Positions 1 to 8,564 of a stretch of 16,898 bases of DNA are shown piece by piece. Location: positions 1 to 16,898 of the forward strand of contig JBAZDQ010000031.1 in the NCBI GenBank assembly GCA_041654355.1, read 5' to 3'. Position 1 is the stretch's first letter. Each line of letters begins with the position of its first letter. The stretch comes from DMER64 sp041654355 (GTDB taxonomy: Bacteria > Bacteroidota > Bacteroidia > Bacteroidales > UBA932). The position numbers and the translations under genes were made by a program. The notes under the pieces were generated by a model. That model saw only the letters and a program-made list of their open reading frames with translations. It did not search any database and had not been told where the DNA came from.

Positions 1-2
1 CC

Positions 3-212
3 AACACGGGGTACGGTTACGGCTGGTTTGTCACGGAAATTAACGGAGCCCCAAAAATATACCATACCGGGGATAACGGGGGATTTAAAATCTATGCGGG
101 AAGGTACCCTGAAAACGGGGTATTGCTGCTCATATTCTCTACCCGGGACTTTGACCGGAACGAAACGGTTGAAAAGACTGAACAGATCCTGCAAACGGCC
201 GGCTGGCTATAA
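3..212 (+). CDS. Beta-lactamase-family serine hydrolase, C-terminal fragment
   Basis: This is the last 69 residues of a protein whose start lies outside the window; the frame is open from base 3 to the TAA at 210-212. The visible part has the C-terminal signature of class C beta-lactamase/penicillin-binding-like serine hydrolases: a GYGYGWFV strand, then IYHTGDNGGF, whose His-Thr-Gly fills the place of the family's third active-site motif (KTG/HxG), then a strand ending LLIFST and a final helix. Members act on beta-lactams, D-Ala peptides or small esters, and the fragment does not show which. Its last 6 bases overlap the end of the convergent dipeptidase gene. The family call is fairly sure; the substrate is unknown. 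Confidence 0.8.
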   Translation, partial: NTGYGYGWFVTEINGAPKIYHTGDNGGFKIYAGRYPENGVLLLIFSTRDFDRNETVEKTEQILQTAGWL

Positions 213-1286
213 GAGTCTCAGGAAATTACCTCCCATGATCTTTTGGATATTCTCAAAGGAATAACCCCTGGCACAAAGTTCTTCGGTAAGTATAGGAATA
301 CGGGATATGTCTTCCAGTCCTTCCGGACATACTTCTATACCGTCAAAATCAGAACCAATGCCAACGTGGTCCGGTCCGACCAGGGAAACAACATGGTCAA
401 TATGGTCTACCACTTTTTTATAAGAAGGACGCGGAAGCGCAAAAAGTGTTTTTTTAGCCTTTTCCATACGTTCTTTGCTACCCTCGGGGTCTTGGGCATA
501 AGCCGTCTCGGCCTCTTCGTATTCGTCCAGTAAGGGGTCAACAGCAAGCGAATACTCCTTGTCAAGGAACGGGGGATTGAAATTAATCTGTAATACACCT
601 CCTTGTGCTGCCAGATCCTTAATCATTTGATCTGTAAGATTACGGGGAACATCACATAAAGCTCTGCAACAAGAGTGGGTGGACACAACGGGACGGGTCG
701 AATACTTCAAAACATCGTAAAATGCTTCATCAGAAATGTGTGCCACATCCACAAGGATCCCCAGGCGGTTCATTTCTGCGATCAACTCCCTGCCGAAAGG
801 ACTCACCCCGTGCCAACGCTTTTCTTTGGTGGCACAACTGTCACAAACCTCATTGTTTCCGGCATGCGTGAGGGTTATGTAACGGACTCCCATCCGGTAA
901 AACAGGCGCAGCAGGGATAGGTCTTTATGCACTGGTCCTGCGTTTTCCATGCCCAGAAAGATCGCAATCTTCCCCTGATCCTTTAATTTCCGCGCCGTTT
1001 GGGCATCCGTGGCCAAAGACGCCAGATGGGGATACTTGCCGAGCATATCGTAGACAGAGGCCAGCGCTTCCAACGCTTTGAAGGTACATTCAAACGGCTC
1101 CCATTTATTTGATACATAAATAGCAAAAAAAGAGGCGTTTACGCCTCCTTCTTTCATACGCACCAGATCCACGTGTCCAATATCAGTTCTTTTGCCTATG
1201 TCCAATCCTTTCCTTCTGAGCATTATGGGTGTGTCACAATGTGAATCGAGTACCAGGATCTGTTTGTGGATCTCTTGTGGTGTCAT
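207..1286 (-). CDS. M19-family (renal-type) membrane dipeptidase homologue
   Basis: A 359-residue zinc dipeptidase of peptidase family M19, which hydrolyses dipeptides and often accepts D-residues at the second position. The binuclear metal ligands are visible: His16 and Asp18 in DSHCDTP, Glu114 in GMENAG, His183 in VDVAHIS, His204 in STHSCCRA and Asp313 in GIGSDFDG. Length is normal for the family and the C-terminus (IMGGNFLRLL) is the usual one. There is no signal peptide, so it is probably cytoplasmic. The ATG lies 11 nt after the stop of the upstream DUF2807 gene, so it looks like the last gene of the sigma-factor operon. A role in recycling peptides from wall or protein turnover is inference. 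It overlaps the convergent serine hydrolase by 6 nt. Confidence 0.93.
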   Translation of the reverse strand: MTPQEIHKQILVLDSHCDTPIMLRRKGLDIGKRTDIGHVDLVRMKEGGVNASFFAIYVSNKWEPFECTFKALEALASVYDMLGKYPHLASLATDAQTARKLKDQGKIAIFLGMENAGPVHKDLSLLRLFYRMGVRYITLTHAGNNEVCDSCATKEKRWHGVSPFGRELIAEMNRLGILVDVAHISDEAFYDVLKYSTRPVVSTHSCCRALCDVPRNLTDQMIKDLAAQGGVLQINFNPPFLDKEYSLAVDPLLDEYEEAETAYAQDPEGSKERMEKAKKTLFALPRPSYKKVVDHIDHVVSLVGPDHVGIGSDFDGIEVCPEGLEDISRIPILTEELCARGYSFENIQKIMGGNFLRLL

Positions 1287-1297
1287 GCTATATTAAT

Positions 1298-2137
1298 TTA
1301 GTATGTAGTCATATGTGCTGCCCCGCTTTTATTGACATTCCTTAGGTTCACATTCCCGTTGTAATGCAATTTTGCTGCACCTGAAACTTCGGGTTCAAGC
1401 GATCCCGCTACATTCACACGGGCCTTGGCAACCCCGCTTATAACAGCTTTCATGGTTTCCACCTGGAATTTCATGCCTTCAAAACCGGCTGTTCCGCTTA
1501 TATCCAATAAAGAACGTATGGCTTTGCCTTCAAAAGTGCCTTCCCCGCTACCGCTGATCTCAATATCTGCAAATGTAAGGGTTTTATTTTCGAATGCGAA
1601 AAATCCTTTTGAAGCACCGCTGATTTCCAGGTTCAGCTGTTCGGCATCTCCATAAAGTTGTATCTTGGAAACACCGGACACTTCAATGTCCATATCCTTA
1701 CTTTCCACATATTCAAATTCGGCATGACTGACCCCCGAAAGTTCAACATTCAATGCGTTTGAAGTATATCGACCTCTTGCAAAAAGCTTGGTCACTCCAC
1801 TCATTTCAACATTTTCCAGTACCGGAAGTGTTACTTTAGATGTTACCTTTAAATCCTTGTATTTTCTTTGTATGGACCTGGGAACACCGCCGTTTTTGAA
1901 TCCTATATGAAGTATTCCGTTCTTGACATAAACCTCCAAATATTCAAATACTTCATCGTATGTTTCCACGGATACTGAATGCGAGTTTGATTTTTCCATG
2001 GTCACCTCCACCACTCCCGATAATTCAACTCCGGTAAACGGGTCAACCTGGAAATTCCTTTTCTCTATAGCTTCTTTCTGCGCCAGTGCGACAGTAGAAA
2101 GAAGACTTAATATTATAATTGTAAATATCTTTTTCAT
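1298..2137 (-). CDS. DUF2807 (head GIN domain) exported protein, copy 1
   Basis: A 279-residue exported protein with a signal peptide at about residues 1-20 (basic MKK, hydrophobic stretch, ALAQ cleavage region). The mature part carries about ten short strands of the form [VLI]xxSG[VA], such as VELSGV, VEMSGV, IEVSGV, LEISGA and PEVSGA, spaced roughly 15-30 residues apart. This periodic SG-turn pattern is typical of the DUF2807 putative auto-transporter adhesin / head GIN domain, a right-handed beta-helix fold common in Bacteroidota. The function is unknown; periplasmic or surface location is inferred from the signal peptide. It lies 33 nt downstream of a clear paralogue (2171-2995) and 11 nt before the dipeptidase, in the sigma-factor operon. 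Confidence 0.88.
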   Translation of the reverse strand: MKKIFTIIILSLLSTVALAQKEAIEKRNFQVDPFTGVELSGVVEVTMEKSNSHSVSVETYDEVFEYLEVYVKNGILHIGFKNGGVPRSIQRKYKDLKVTSKVTLPVLENVEMSGVTKLFARGRYTSNALNVELSGVSHAEFEYVESKDMDIEVSGVSKIQLYGDAEQLNLEISGASKGFFAFENKTLTFADIEISGSGEGTFEGKAIRSLLDISGTAGFEGMKFQVETMKAVISGVAKARVNVAGSLEPEVSGAAKLHYNGNVNLRNVNKSGAAHMTTY

Positions 2138-2170
2138 AGCTATTTTGATTAAATATATAAAGTAATACTA

Positions 2171-2995
2171 TTAATTAACGGACTTGATAGATGAGGCACC
2201 GCGAGAAACAGACTTTGTAAATTCAGGATCGCCTTTTACATGAATGTCAGAAGCTCCCCCTGCCACAGGAGTGATTTTTCCCGTAACATACACTTTAGCA
2301 TTGGATGCTCCCGAACATTTCAGAGACAGTTCTTCCATCTGAAATTCAAAAGCTTTTACAGAACTGGCCCCGGAGACTTCAAAAGTGCCTTTTGTGGAAG
2401 ACCCTTTCATGATGACGGTAGATGCCCCACTTGCCTTCAGGTCAATTTGATCTGTTTCCTGGTTGTAACGCAATTCCGATGCACCGCTGACATAAACCTT
2501 GGCCACCGTAGCCAATCCGCTGATTTCTAAATTAGAAGCGCCGCTTATATCAACATTCACTGCATGTGTTAAAATATTCAGCTCAGCATTGGATGCTCCC
2601 GAAAGTTTGACCTTGAAATTGGCCGGATTAAAATTGTCACGGGTGATCAGAGATGCCGCATTTGACAATTCCACCCCGGTCAGATCAGGCATAGTGATGC
2701 GCGCTTGAATGGTATGTCGTTTCCCAATCACATTAGTAGTTAAACGCCACCACTCCCTTGTGACACCAAGATTCAAAACCTTTCCGCTTACCTGGATCTC
2801 CACTTCCCGGGCAAGATCCTGGGGGATTACCAGTTCAAGTGAGTATTCATTCCCTTTGAATACTTCCATTTCATATATAAATGAAGCGTTTATGGCATCA
2901 AAAGGCTCCAGTTGGTAAGTACGTGTCACTTTATCCTGTGCGGAAAGTAAAGTCAAAGAGACAAGAAAGCAAGAGATCAAAATAATTTTTTTCAT
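2171..2995 (-). CDS. DUF2807 (head GIN domain) exported protein, copy 2
   Basis: A 274-residue paralogue of the next gene in the operon. A signal peptide at about residues 1-19 ends in LLSAQ. The body repeats the motif [VL]xxSGAS (VKLSGASNA, VDISGASNL, VYVSGASEL, LKASGAST, FEVSGASS, LKCSGASNA and others), giving a regular beta-helix-like ladder as in the DUF2807 family. Here the turns are mostly SGAS, whereas the paralogue mostly has SGV, so the duplication looks old. The gene starts 12 nt after the probable anti-sigma stop. Placement directly behind a sigma/anti-sigma pair suggests these proteins are part of the envelope response controlled by that sigma factor. The biochemical function is unknown. 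Confidence 0.88.
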   Translation of the reverse strand: MKKIILISCFLVSLTLLSAQDKVTRTYQLEPFDAINASFIYEMEVFKGNEYSLELVIPQDLAREVEIQVSGKVLNLGVTREWWRLTTNVIGKRHTIQARITMPDLTGVELSNAASLITRDNFNPANFKVKLSGASNAELNILTHAVNVDISGASNLEISGLATVAKVYVSGASELRYNQETDQIDLKASGASTVIMKGSSTKGTFEVSGASSVKAFEFQMEELSLKCSGASNAKVYVTGKITPVAGGASDIHVKGDPEFTKSVSRGASSIKSVN

Positions 2996-3007
2996 AGTAG
3001 ATTCTGT

Positions 3008-3496
3008 TTAATTTGTTAATGAAGCCAGTTGCTTCATTCCTTCATATAACTGTTGGTAATATTCTTTGTTTAAGCGTTCTGCCTCCCGACCGGAAATATC
3101 ATTAGGAAGCATTTCAGAGAACTCGTCCGCGGAACGGGGCATAATGGATTCCATGTTCATCAGGATCTCCTGACGTTTGTAGTCGGGAAGCTCCCGGGTA
3201 TTGTATTCGATCTGTTCGGAAAGTTTTTGCATCTGATCGTAATAACAGGTATACGATTCGCCTCCACATGGATCCACATAAAACAAACTGTTCACCGGAT
3301 CCTCTTTCAGAAAGCGCACTCCTATTGTAACCACAAGTAAAAGCAAAGCAGCCACTGATATGTAGATCAGATAATTATGTTTACGAGATCTGCGACTCTC
3401 CATTTTTTGCATGAAGCGCAATTCGTGTCCTTCGGGGAGCGGGTCCGAATCAAAAAGCTCCCTGTTTTCCTGAATGAATGTTTTTAATTTATCCAT
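3008..3496 (-). CDS. Single-pass membrane protein, probable anti-sigma factor
   Basis: A 162-residue protein with a charged cytoplasmic N-terminus (residues 1-40, including LPEGHELRFMQKM), one strong transmembrane segment at about 42-62, and a roughly 95-residue hydrophilic outer domain with two cysteines in the stretch DPCGGESYTC. This topology, together with the 13-nt overlap with the end of the ECF sigma gene, is the standard arrangement of a membrane anti-sigma factor that holds its sigma at the membrane. I recognise no zinc-binding anti-sigma (ZAS) motif, so the assignment rests on position and topology. The start ATG at 3496 lies inside the sigma gene, consistent with translational coupling. 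It could instead be an unrelated small membrane protein. Confidence 0.75.
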   Translation of the reverse strand: MDKLKTFIQENRELFDSDPLPEGHELRFMQKMESRRSRKHNYLIYISVAALLLLVVTIGVRFLKEDPVNSLFYVDPCGGESYTCYYDQMQKLSEQIEYNTRELPDYKRQEILMNMESIMPRSADEFSEMLPNDISGREAERLNKEYYQQLYEGMKQLASLTN

Positions 3497-4014
3497 AATT
3501 TCTCTATTTCTTCCTGCAACTTTTTCCGGCCCCTGCTGTACTGGCTTCTTACCGTGGAAGGCTGCAATTGTGTGATCTGTGCAATTTCTTCAAAATCATA
3601 GCCTTCAAAAAGATAAAGGCTCAATATGGTACGGTATCCGGAGGGCAATGCGTTCAGTTGTTCCCTGACCAGGCGCACCTGCTTCTGATGATCCCCTTCT
3701 CCTTCAAACAAAACAGAAAAAGAAGGATCATTTTCGTTCGTAACATTCCGGACTTCCCTGCTGTCAAGGGATCCGGTATGTACGTTCATCTGAAAGTCCA
3801 AAGAACGAAGGCGGTCTATGGCACCTCTTGCCGCCACTTTGCGCAACCAGGCATAGCAGGCTTTATTGTTTATAAACCGCATTTTGCCCCCGGTAAACAA
3901 TTTTAAAAATGCATCCTGCATACATTCTTCGGCATCTTCCGGAGATCGTAAAATACGCAGGCAGGTATGATAAATAGGTTTGTGGTATTCCCGGTAAAGG
4001 GCTGTCTGGTCCAT
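3484..4014 (-). CDS. ECF-type RNA polymerase sigma factor
   Basis: A sigma-70 family ECF factor of 176 residues from the preferred ATG at 4014 (MDQTALYREY...). An in-frame ATG at 4041 would add nine residues but would overlap the upstream DUF3810 gene by 17 nt, while the 4014 start falls 11 nt after that gene's stop and has a GGAAAG stretch just upstream. Region 2 spans about residues 8-75 (YREYHKPIYHTCLRIL, then PEDAEECMQDAFLKLF, then WLRKVAARGAIDRLR). Region 4 spans about 115-168, with the helix-turn-helix YDFEEIAQITQLQPSTVRSQ. It directs RNA polymerase to a stress or envelope regulon, and the adjacent membrane protein is its likely antagonist. The signal it responds to cannot be read from the sequence. 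Confidence 0.93.
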   Translation of the reverse strand: MDQTALYREYHKPIYHTCLRILRSPEDAEECMQDAFLKLFTGGKMRFINNKACYAWLRKVAARGAIDRLRSLDFQMNVHTGSLDSREVRNVTNENDPSFSVLFEGEGDHQKQVRLVREQLNALPSGYRTILSLYLFEGYDFEEIAQITQLQPSTVRSQYSRGRKKLQEEIEKLWIN

Positions 4015-4024
4015 ATTCTTTCCG

Positions 4025-5158
4025 CTATTGGTTGCCTTCACCTATATAAACGGAGTGTCCGGGATTTTGCTGCATCGTTTCCTGATTTTTTTTATGATGG
4101 GCGATCATCAGGTCCACGACTTTACCGTAACTTCCCACACCCTCTTTTTGACCGTTGGCTTTCAGGTAAGCGTCATTGACTTGTTGTGAAACCTCGGCAA
4201 AGGAAGTCCGGAACGGTTCCCAGTAAGCCCTGTTCTGCTCCAGATCGTAGAGGATCCGTGGAGAAAGACCGGCAATAATATATTCATAATCAAGAGGATC
4301 AACGTTGTATACCGCATTCAGCACGTAGTTGAGCGAATGCAACAGGCAGGAATATTTCAATTCCCTGTTTTGAGTATATCCGGCCAGGAGATACGTCAGG
4401 AAATTGGCTTCGTTTTCCCGCATAAACCCTCTTACATGCGCCTGTTCATGGGCAATGAGTGCCGGTATCCAAAAAGCAGGCACATCATTATTAATATTTG
4501 CCTCAACCGTCCAGGGAAAGAAAAATCCCATTACAAAGGCGTAAGACATACCCCGTGAGGCCATGACCGGTTTGACAGATGGATAAGTACCCCCTACTTT
4601 CAGGCCTGTTTTTGAAGCCAGGGAGTCATACGCAGATGCCACTGATTTTTTTATACCTTTAAAAGTATAATCGGGTATCATTTTCCCATAGGAATCACGG
4701 CCGGTAAAAGATGCAGCAAGGTTTGCCCTATCTGTAATGTCGGCGGCCAGTGCCAGCAGGTCTTCCTTCGGAGCCGGCTCTACCCGGTATCCCAAATGAT
4801 CTTCCAAAGGAACCCTGTGGTAATTCAAACCGCAAGTCAGCATGAAGACTGAAACGGCATAAAGTGCTGTTATTCCAAGGTTTCGCAGAAATTTTTTCCA
4901 TGTTTTCCGGATCAGGGCTTGTACGGCAAAAAAAAGCAGAAAAAACACCAATGCGTAGATAAGAATCTCGGCCATGGAAAAAGGGATCAGAGACATGACA
5001 CCGGACATTGCCTGCGCTAAATACCTGTAAATGAATCCCGAATACACACGATCCATGAATTCCGGGAAAAATTTAAAAAGCAACAATAGCGTCAGACTCA
5101 AGACTAAAACCATAAAAGGTATGCGGATTTTCCATTTTCCGGCCATATTTTTTTCCAT
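4025..5158 (-). CDS. DUF3810 membrane protein with HEXXH metalloprotease motif
   Basis: A 377-residue inner-membrane protein with three hydrophobic segments near the N-terminus (about residues 12-30, 64-84 and 95-111), followed by a large soluble domain. That domain contains IAHEQAHVRGF, giving HEXXH at 237-241, and Glu248/Glu250 in RENEANF as possible third metal ligands, typical of the DUF3810 family of zinc-peptidase-like proteins. Substrate and activity are unproven for the family. It is the first gene of the minus-strand operon; the sigma gene begins 11 nt after its stop. A second in-frame ATG at 5146 (MAGKWKIR) is possible. A -7-like element lies just upstream at 5171-5178. A role as an envelope protease linked to the sigma/anti-sigma pair is inference only. 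Confidence 0.88.
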   Translation of the reverse strand: MEKNMAGKWKIRIPFMVLVLSLTLLLLFKFFPEFMDRVYSGFIYRYLAQAMSGVMSLIPFSMAEILIYALVFFLLFFAVQALIRKTWKKFLRNLGITALYAVSVFMLTCGLNYHRVPLEDHLGYRVEPAPKEDLLALAADITDRANLAASFTGRDSYGKMIPDYTFKGIKKSVASAYDSLASKTGLKVGGTYPSVKPVMASRGMSYAFVMGFFFPWTVEANINNDVPAFWIPALIAHEQAHVRGFMRENEANFLTYLLAGYTQNRELKYSCLLHSLNYVLNAVYNVDPLDYEYIIAGLSPRILYDLEQNRAYWEPFRTSFAEVSQQVNDAYLKANGQKEGVGSYGKVVDLMIAHHKKNQETMQQNPGHSVYIGEGNQ

Positions 5159-5170
5159 ACTGATTGTTTA

Positions 5171-5178
5171 CAAAGTTA
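5171..5178 (-). promoter_or_regulatory. Candidate Bacteroidota -7 element for the DUF3810/sigma operon
   Basis: On the minus strand this reads TAACTTTG, an exact match to the Bacteroidota -7 consensus TAnnTTTG, about 12 nt before the ATG at 5158. I find no TTTG at the expected 19-21 nt further upstream. The motif is short and the region AT-rich, so a chance match is possible. Confidence 0.4.
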
Positions 5179-5179
5179 C

Positions 5180-5187
5180 TATATTTG
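5180..5187 (+). promoter_or_regulatory. Candidate Bacteroidota -7 element for the amidase gene
   Basis: Reads TATATTTG, an exact match to TAnnTTTG, ending 23 nt before the ATG at 5211. It lies back to back with the minus-strand element at 5171-5178, as expected for a divergent promoter region only 52 nt long. A matching -33 TTTG is not evident. Confidence 0.45.
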
Positions 5188-5210
5188 TTTTTCAATTATT
5201 TATTCAAATT

Positions 5211-8200
5211 ATGAGAAAACGGACCTTCCTGCTACTTGCCATTTATTCATTATTTTTCATTAATTCATATGCTCAAAACAACGCTTTTCCACCTCTTTTG
5301 GACAGTACTGCCACTGCCGGACTTACAGATTCACTGACAGTTGTTGTCAGCGACGGGGTCATGCGTATTTCTCCTTTGAAAATCAAGAGCATCCGTCACG
5401 ATGACAGGCATCAGTCTCTGGCCTTTAATTTTACTTCCGGACTGGCCGAGTACCCGGTAAGGACTCATAAAACGGCTTCTTTTTTTGCAACCATCCGGCA
5501 TTTCCTGCCGGAAAAATACAAACATTATTCCATCCGGGTAATGACAGATGACAAAGACCTGGAAGATCTGGTACCCCGATACTATAATCCCTCATACGAT
5601 CCATTAACGTACAATCAGCTGGAAAACAACCGCAGAGATTACAACCGGCTGGTAAAAATTGACAAACGTCACCCGGCGAAGATACAACCTAAAAAAGGTA
5701 CTCCAGAGGAAATTGCCCTGCAGATCAAACTGGAAAAAAGACAGGCAGCCGTTAACCTGGCTAAGCTGGAAGCACAGTCTCAAATGAAGAAAGAAGCCCG
5801 CCAAAACCGCAGACACCAATGGCCTGAACTGGGCCCCACACCACTGGTCACCCGGGAGAACCGCCCATACAACATAACTAACGGGTTACAAAACAAACAT
5901 TTAGCTATTTGGCACAGTCACGGTCTTTATTACGATCAAAAACTGGCCCGCTGGGAATGGCAACGTGCCCGTCTTTTCCAGACTGTTGAAGATTTGTACA
6001 CCATGTCCATTGTGCTCCCCTTCCTGACACCGATGCTTGAAAACGCAGGAGCTGTGGTAATGCTTCCGCGGGAACGGGATACCCAAAATCATGAGATTAT
6101 TGTGGACAATGATTCCCCGGATAGCGGCTACAGCGAACAGGGAGGCACTTACCTGTGGCGTACGGATGAAAAAGACAGCCGTGGGTTTGCCAACAAAAAA
6201 GAAGTCTATACACATTACGACAATCCTTTCCTCATGGGAACCTACCGCAGGATCGTCACCCACAATCCGGAACTTCGTAAAAATGCCGTGATGCAGCCGG
6301 CATATGCCGAATGGATCCCCGATATCCCTGAAGCCGGGCGTTACGCCGTTTACGTTTCTTATGCCAGCCTCCCCATTAGTGCCAGGGACGCTCAATATAC
6401 CGTTCACCATAAAGGAGGATCGGATGTTTTCCTTGTAAACCAACAGATGGGAGGAGGCACCTGGATATACCTGGGCACTTTTGCCTTTGATCCGGGCAGG
6501 AATATGGAAGGACGTGTTACCCTGAGCAATGCCAGCGGGGAAATCAATGCCGTAGTTACTGCCGACGCCGTGAAATTCGGAGGCGGAATGGGTAATATCG
6601 GGCGTACCGTGGAAGACAGCACTATACGGGCCTCTTACCAAAATATTACCATTCCCCCTATTACAAGCCATTACCCCCGTTTTACCGAAAGTGCCCGTTA
6701 CTGGCTGCAATGGGCCGGCTTTGCCGACTCGGTCTATACCTATTATGAAGGCACGAACGATTATACAGACGACTATACATCCCGGGGACGGTGGGTCAAT
6801 GCTTTGGCAGGAGGTTCCATGAAACATCCCAATAACCCCGGATTGAAGATCCCCATAGACCTCTCGTTGGCATTCCATACAGATGCAGGGGTTACTAAAA
6901 ATGACAGCATTATTGGTACCCTGGCCATTTATACACAGGACTGTGATGGCACGGAACTTTTGCCTACGGGACACAGCCGTTTGACATCCCGGGATTATAC
7001 AGACCTGGTACAAACACAGATTGTCGATGACCTGAGGGCCATCTGGAATCCCGACTGGACCCGGAGGGGTATCTGGAACCGGTCTTATGCGGAAAGCAGG
7101 TCTGCACAGGTTCCTGCCATGCTTCTGGAACTGCTTTCACATCAGAATTTAGCAGATATGCGGTACGGCCTTGATCCGCGTTTCCGGTTTACCGTCAGCC
7201 GTGCCATCTATAAGGGGATACTCCGCTACCTCAGCAATACACAAGGTTTTGAATACGTTATTCAACCACTCCCTGTAAACAGCATAGCCGTTGATTATAA
7301 CGATAACGGAAAAGCCATCATCAGCTGGCAACCCTCTGAAGATGAACTGGAACCTACGGCCGGTGCGGAAGGTTACGTGGTATACACGCGTACTGGGGAT
7401 GAAAACGCAGCTTTTGACAGCGGGTTCTACTCGGCATACAATCATGCAGAAATAGACATTGAACCCGGCAAGCACTACAGTTTCCGGGTTACGGCAGTGA
7501 ATCGCGGCGGAGAAAGCTTCCCCTCGGAAACGGTCAGCCTGTACAAAGCCCCTGCCGGGGAAGAAAAGGGCAAAATCCTAATTGTCAACGGATTTACACG
7601 CGTATCTGCTCCTGATAGTTTTGCCTCCGAGGACACACTTTTTGCCGGATTCCAGGATTTTTCGGATCATGGCGTACCTTATATAAACGACATTTCTTAT
7701 GTGGGGTCACAGTTTGAATTCCGCCGCAATAACGGCTGGGCAGATGACGATGCCCCCGGATTCGGTGCCAGTTATGCAGATTGGGAAGACAAAGTGATTC
7801 CCGGCAATACGTTCGATTACCCCATCATTCACGGAAAATCTTTTGCCCGGGCCGGATACAGTTATGTTTCCACCAGCCTGGAATCATTTACCAACAGCGG
7901 GAATTATCACGCTGCTGATTTCCATGCTCTGGACCTGATCCTGGGAAAACAGAAGCAGGTAACCCGGGGAGGCACCCCTGCGGGCCGTATAGACTTTAAG
8001 GCATTTCCGTCATCTCTGCAGGCAATAATCACCCGGTATGCACAGGAAGGAGGAAACCTGCTGATCAGCGGGGCATACACTACCAGCGATATCTGGGATA
8101 GTTATCAAAAAGACAGTCTGGGCAGGATCTTTGCACAGGAAGTGCTCCGGGTCAATCACCGCAGCAACCATGCCTCACGTACCGGAGAAATCATGGTTGC

Positions 8201-8498
8201 CCCATCTCCTTTTAAAGCTTTTTACAACGAAGAAGTATCAGGTGATCCGGCCTATTCCTTCCGAACCGATCTGAATCAGGAAATATACCCGGTAGAATCC
8301 CCCAATGCCCTTGAACCGGCTTGTGAAGGAGCCTATACCATATTCCGGTACCTGGATAACCGGTTAAGTGCCGGTGTTGCCTATAAGGGAGAATCCCGCA
8401 TAGTAGTCCTCGGGTTCCCGCTTGAAACTTTACAAACAACGGAACAACAGGAAAAACTGGTAAAACAATGCCTGGAATTTTTCGGTACTGACAATTAG
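5211..8498 (+). CDS. Secreted N-acetylmuramoyl-L-alanine amidase with golvesin-like insertion and FnIII domain
   Basis: A 1095-residue exported protein. The ATG at 5211 is chosen because it gives a signal peptide (MRKRTFLLLA..., ending SYAQ); upstream in-frame ATGs lie inside the divergent DUF3810 gene. A zinc amidase (Amidase_3-like) catalytic domain can be traced in two halves: LAIWHSHG (about 231-238) with a Glu in the following helix (249 or 260) and GAVVMLPRERD (280-290); then LAFHTDAG (His556) and VPAMLLELL (Glu640). About 260 residues lie between them, and roughly 310-466 resemble a golvesin/xly carbohydrate-binding-like domain (GGGTWIYLGTF, VTADAVKFGGG). A fibronectin III-like domain follows at about 690-780, then a roughly 310-residue C-terminal domain found in Bacteroidota proteins often labelled xanthan lyase. 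Residues 150-205 are lysine/glutamine-rich and probably helical. It is predicted to cleave peptidoglycan stem peptides outside the inner membrane; the polysaccharide-lyase label is probably misleading. Confidence 0.85.
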   Translation: MRKRTFLLLAIYSLFFINSYAQNNAFPPLLDSTATAGLTDSLTVVVSDGVMRISPLKIKSIRHDDRHQSLAFNFTSGLAEYPVRTHKTASFFATIRHFLPEKYKHYSIRVMTDDKDLEDLVPRYYNPSYDPLTYNQLENNRRDYNRLVKIDKRHPAKIQPKKGTPEEIALQIKLEKRQAAVNLAKLEAQSQMKKEARQNRRHQWPELGPTPLVTRENRPYNITNGLQNKHLAIWHSHGLYYDQKLARWEWQRARLFQTVEDLYTMSIVLPFLTPMLENAGAVVMLPRERDTQNHEIIVDNDSPDSGYSEQGGTYLWRTDEKDSRGFANKKEVYTHYDNPFLMGTYRRIVTHNPELRKNAVMQPAYAEWIPDIPEAGRYAVYVSYASLPISARDAQYTVHHKGGSDVFLVNQQMGGGTWIYLGTFAFDPGRNMEGRVTLSNASGEINAVVTADAVKFGGGMGNIGRTVEDSTIRASYQNITIPPITSHYPRFTESARYWLQWAGFADSVYTYYEGTNDYTDDYTSRGRWVNALAGGSMKHPNNPGLKIPIDLSLAFHTDAGVTKNDSIIGTLAIYTQDCDGTELLPTGHSRLTSRDYTDLVQTQIVDDLRAIWNPDWTRRGIWNRSYAESRSAQVPAMLLELLSHQNLADMRYGLDPRFRFTVSRAIYKGILRYLSNTQGFEYVIQPLPVNSIAVDYNDNGKAIISWQPSEDELEPTAGAEGYVVYTRTGDENAAFDSGFYSAYNHAEIDIEPGKHYSFRVTAVNRGGESFPSETVSLYKAPAGEEKGKILIVNGFTRVSAPDSFASEDTLFAGFQDFSDHGVPYINDISYVGSQFEFRRNNGWADDDAPGFGASYADWEDKVIPGNTFDYPIIHGKSFARAGYSYVSTSLESFTNSGNYHAADFHALDLILGKQKQVTRGGTPAGRIDFKAFPSSLQAIITRYAQEGGNLLISGAYTTSDIWDSYQKDSLGRIFAQEVLRVNHRSNHASRTGEIMVAPSPFKAFYNEEVSGDPAYSFRTDLNQEIYPVESPNALEPACEGAYTIFRYLDNRLSAGVAYKGESRIVVLGFPLETLQTTEQQEKLVKQCLEFFGTDN

Positions 8499-8564
8499 TC
8501 ATATTATGCTTGCGTGGAATGGTTTTTGACACCCGTTAGTGATCAAAAAACACAAGGATTTATT

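Noticed and set aside
5031..5210. N-terminal extension of the amidase to an upstream ATG
   Set aside because: The added 60 residues lie in the divergent DUF3810 gene and its promoter and would bury the clear signal peptide that begins at 5211.
5901..7013. Long minus-strand open frame (370 codons) inside the amidase gene
   Set aside because: It lies wholly antisense to a well-supported protein with recognisable domains, has an uncharacteristic composition and matches no family I know.
8514..8564. GTG start adding 17 residues to HtpG
   Set aside because: The extension is absent from the usual HtpG N-terminus, and the ATG at 8565 has a purine-rich stretch before it.
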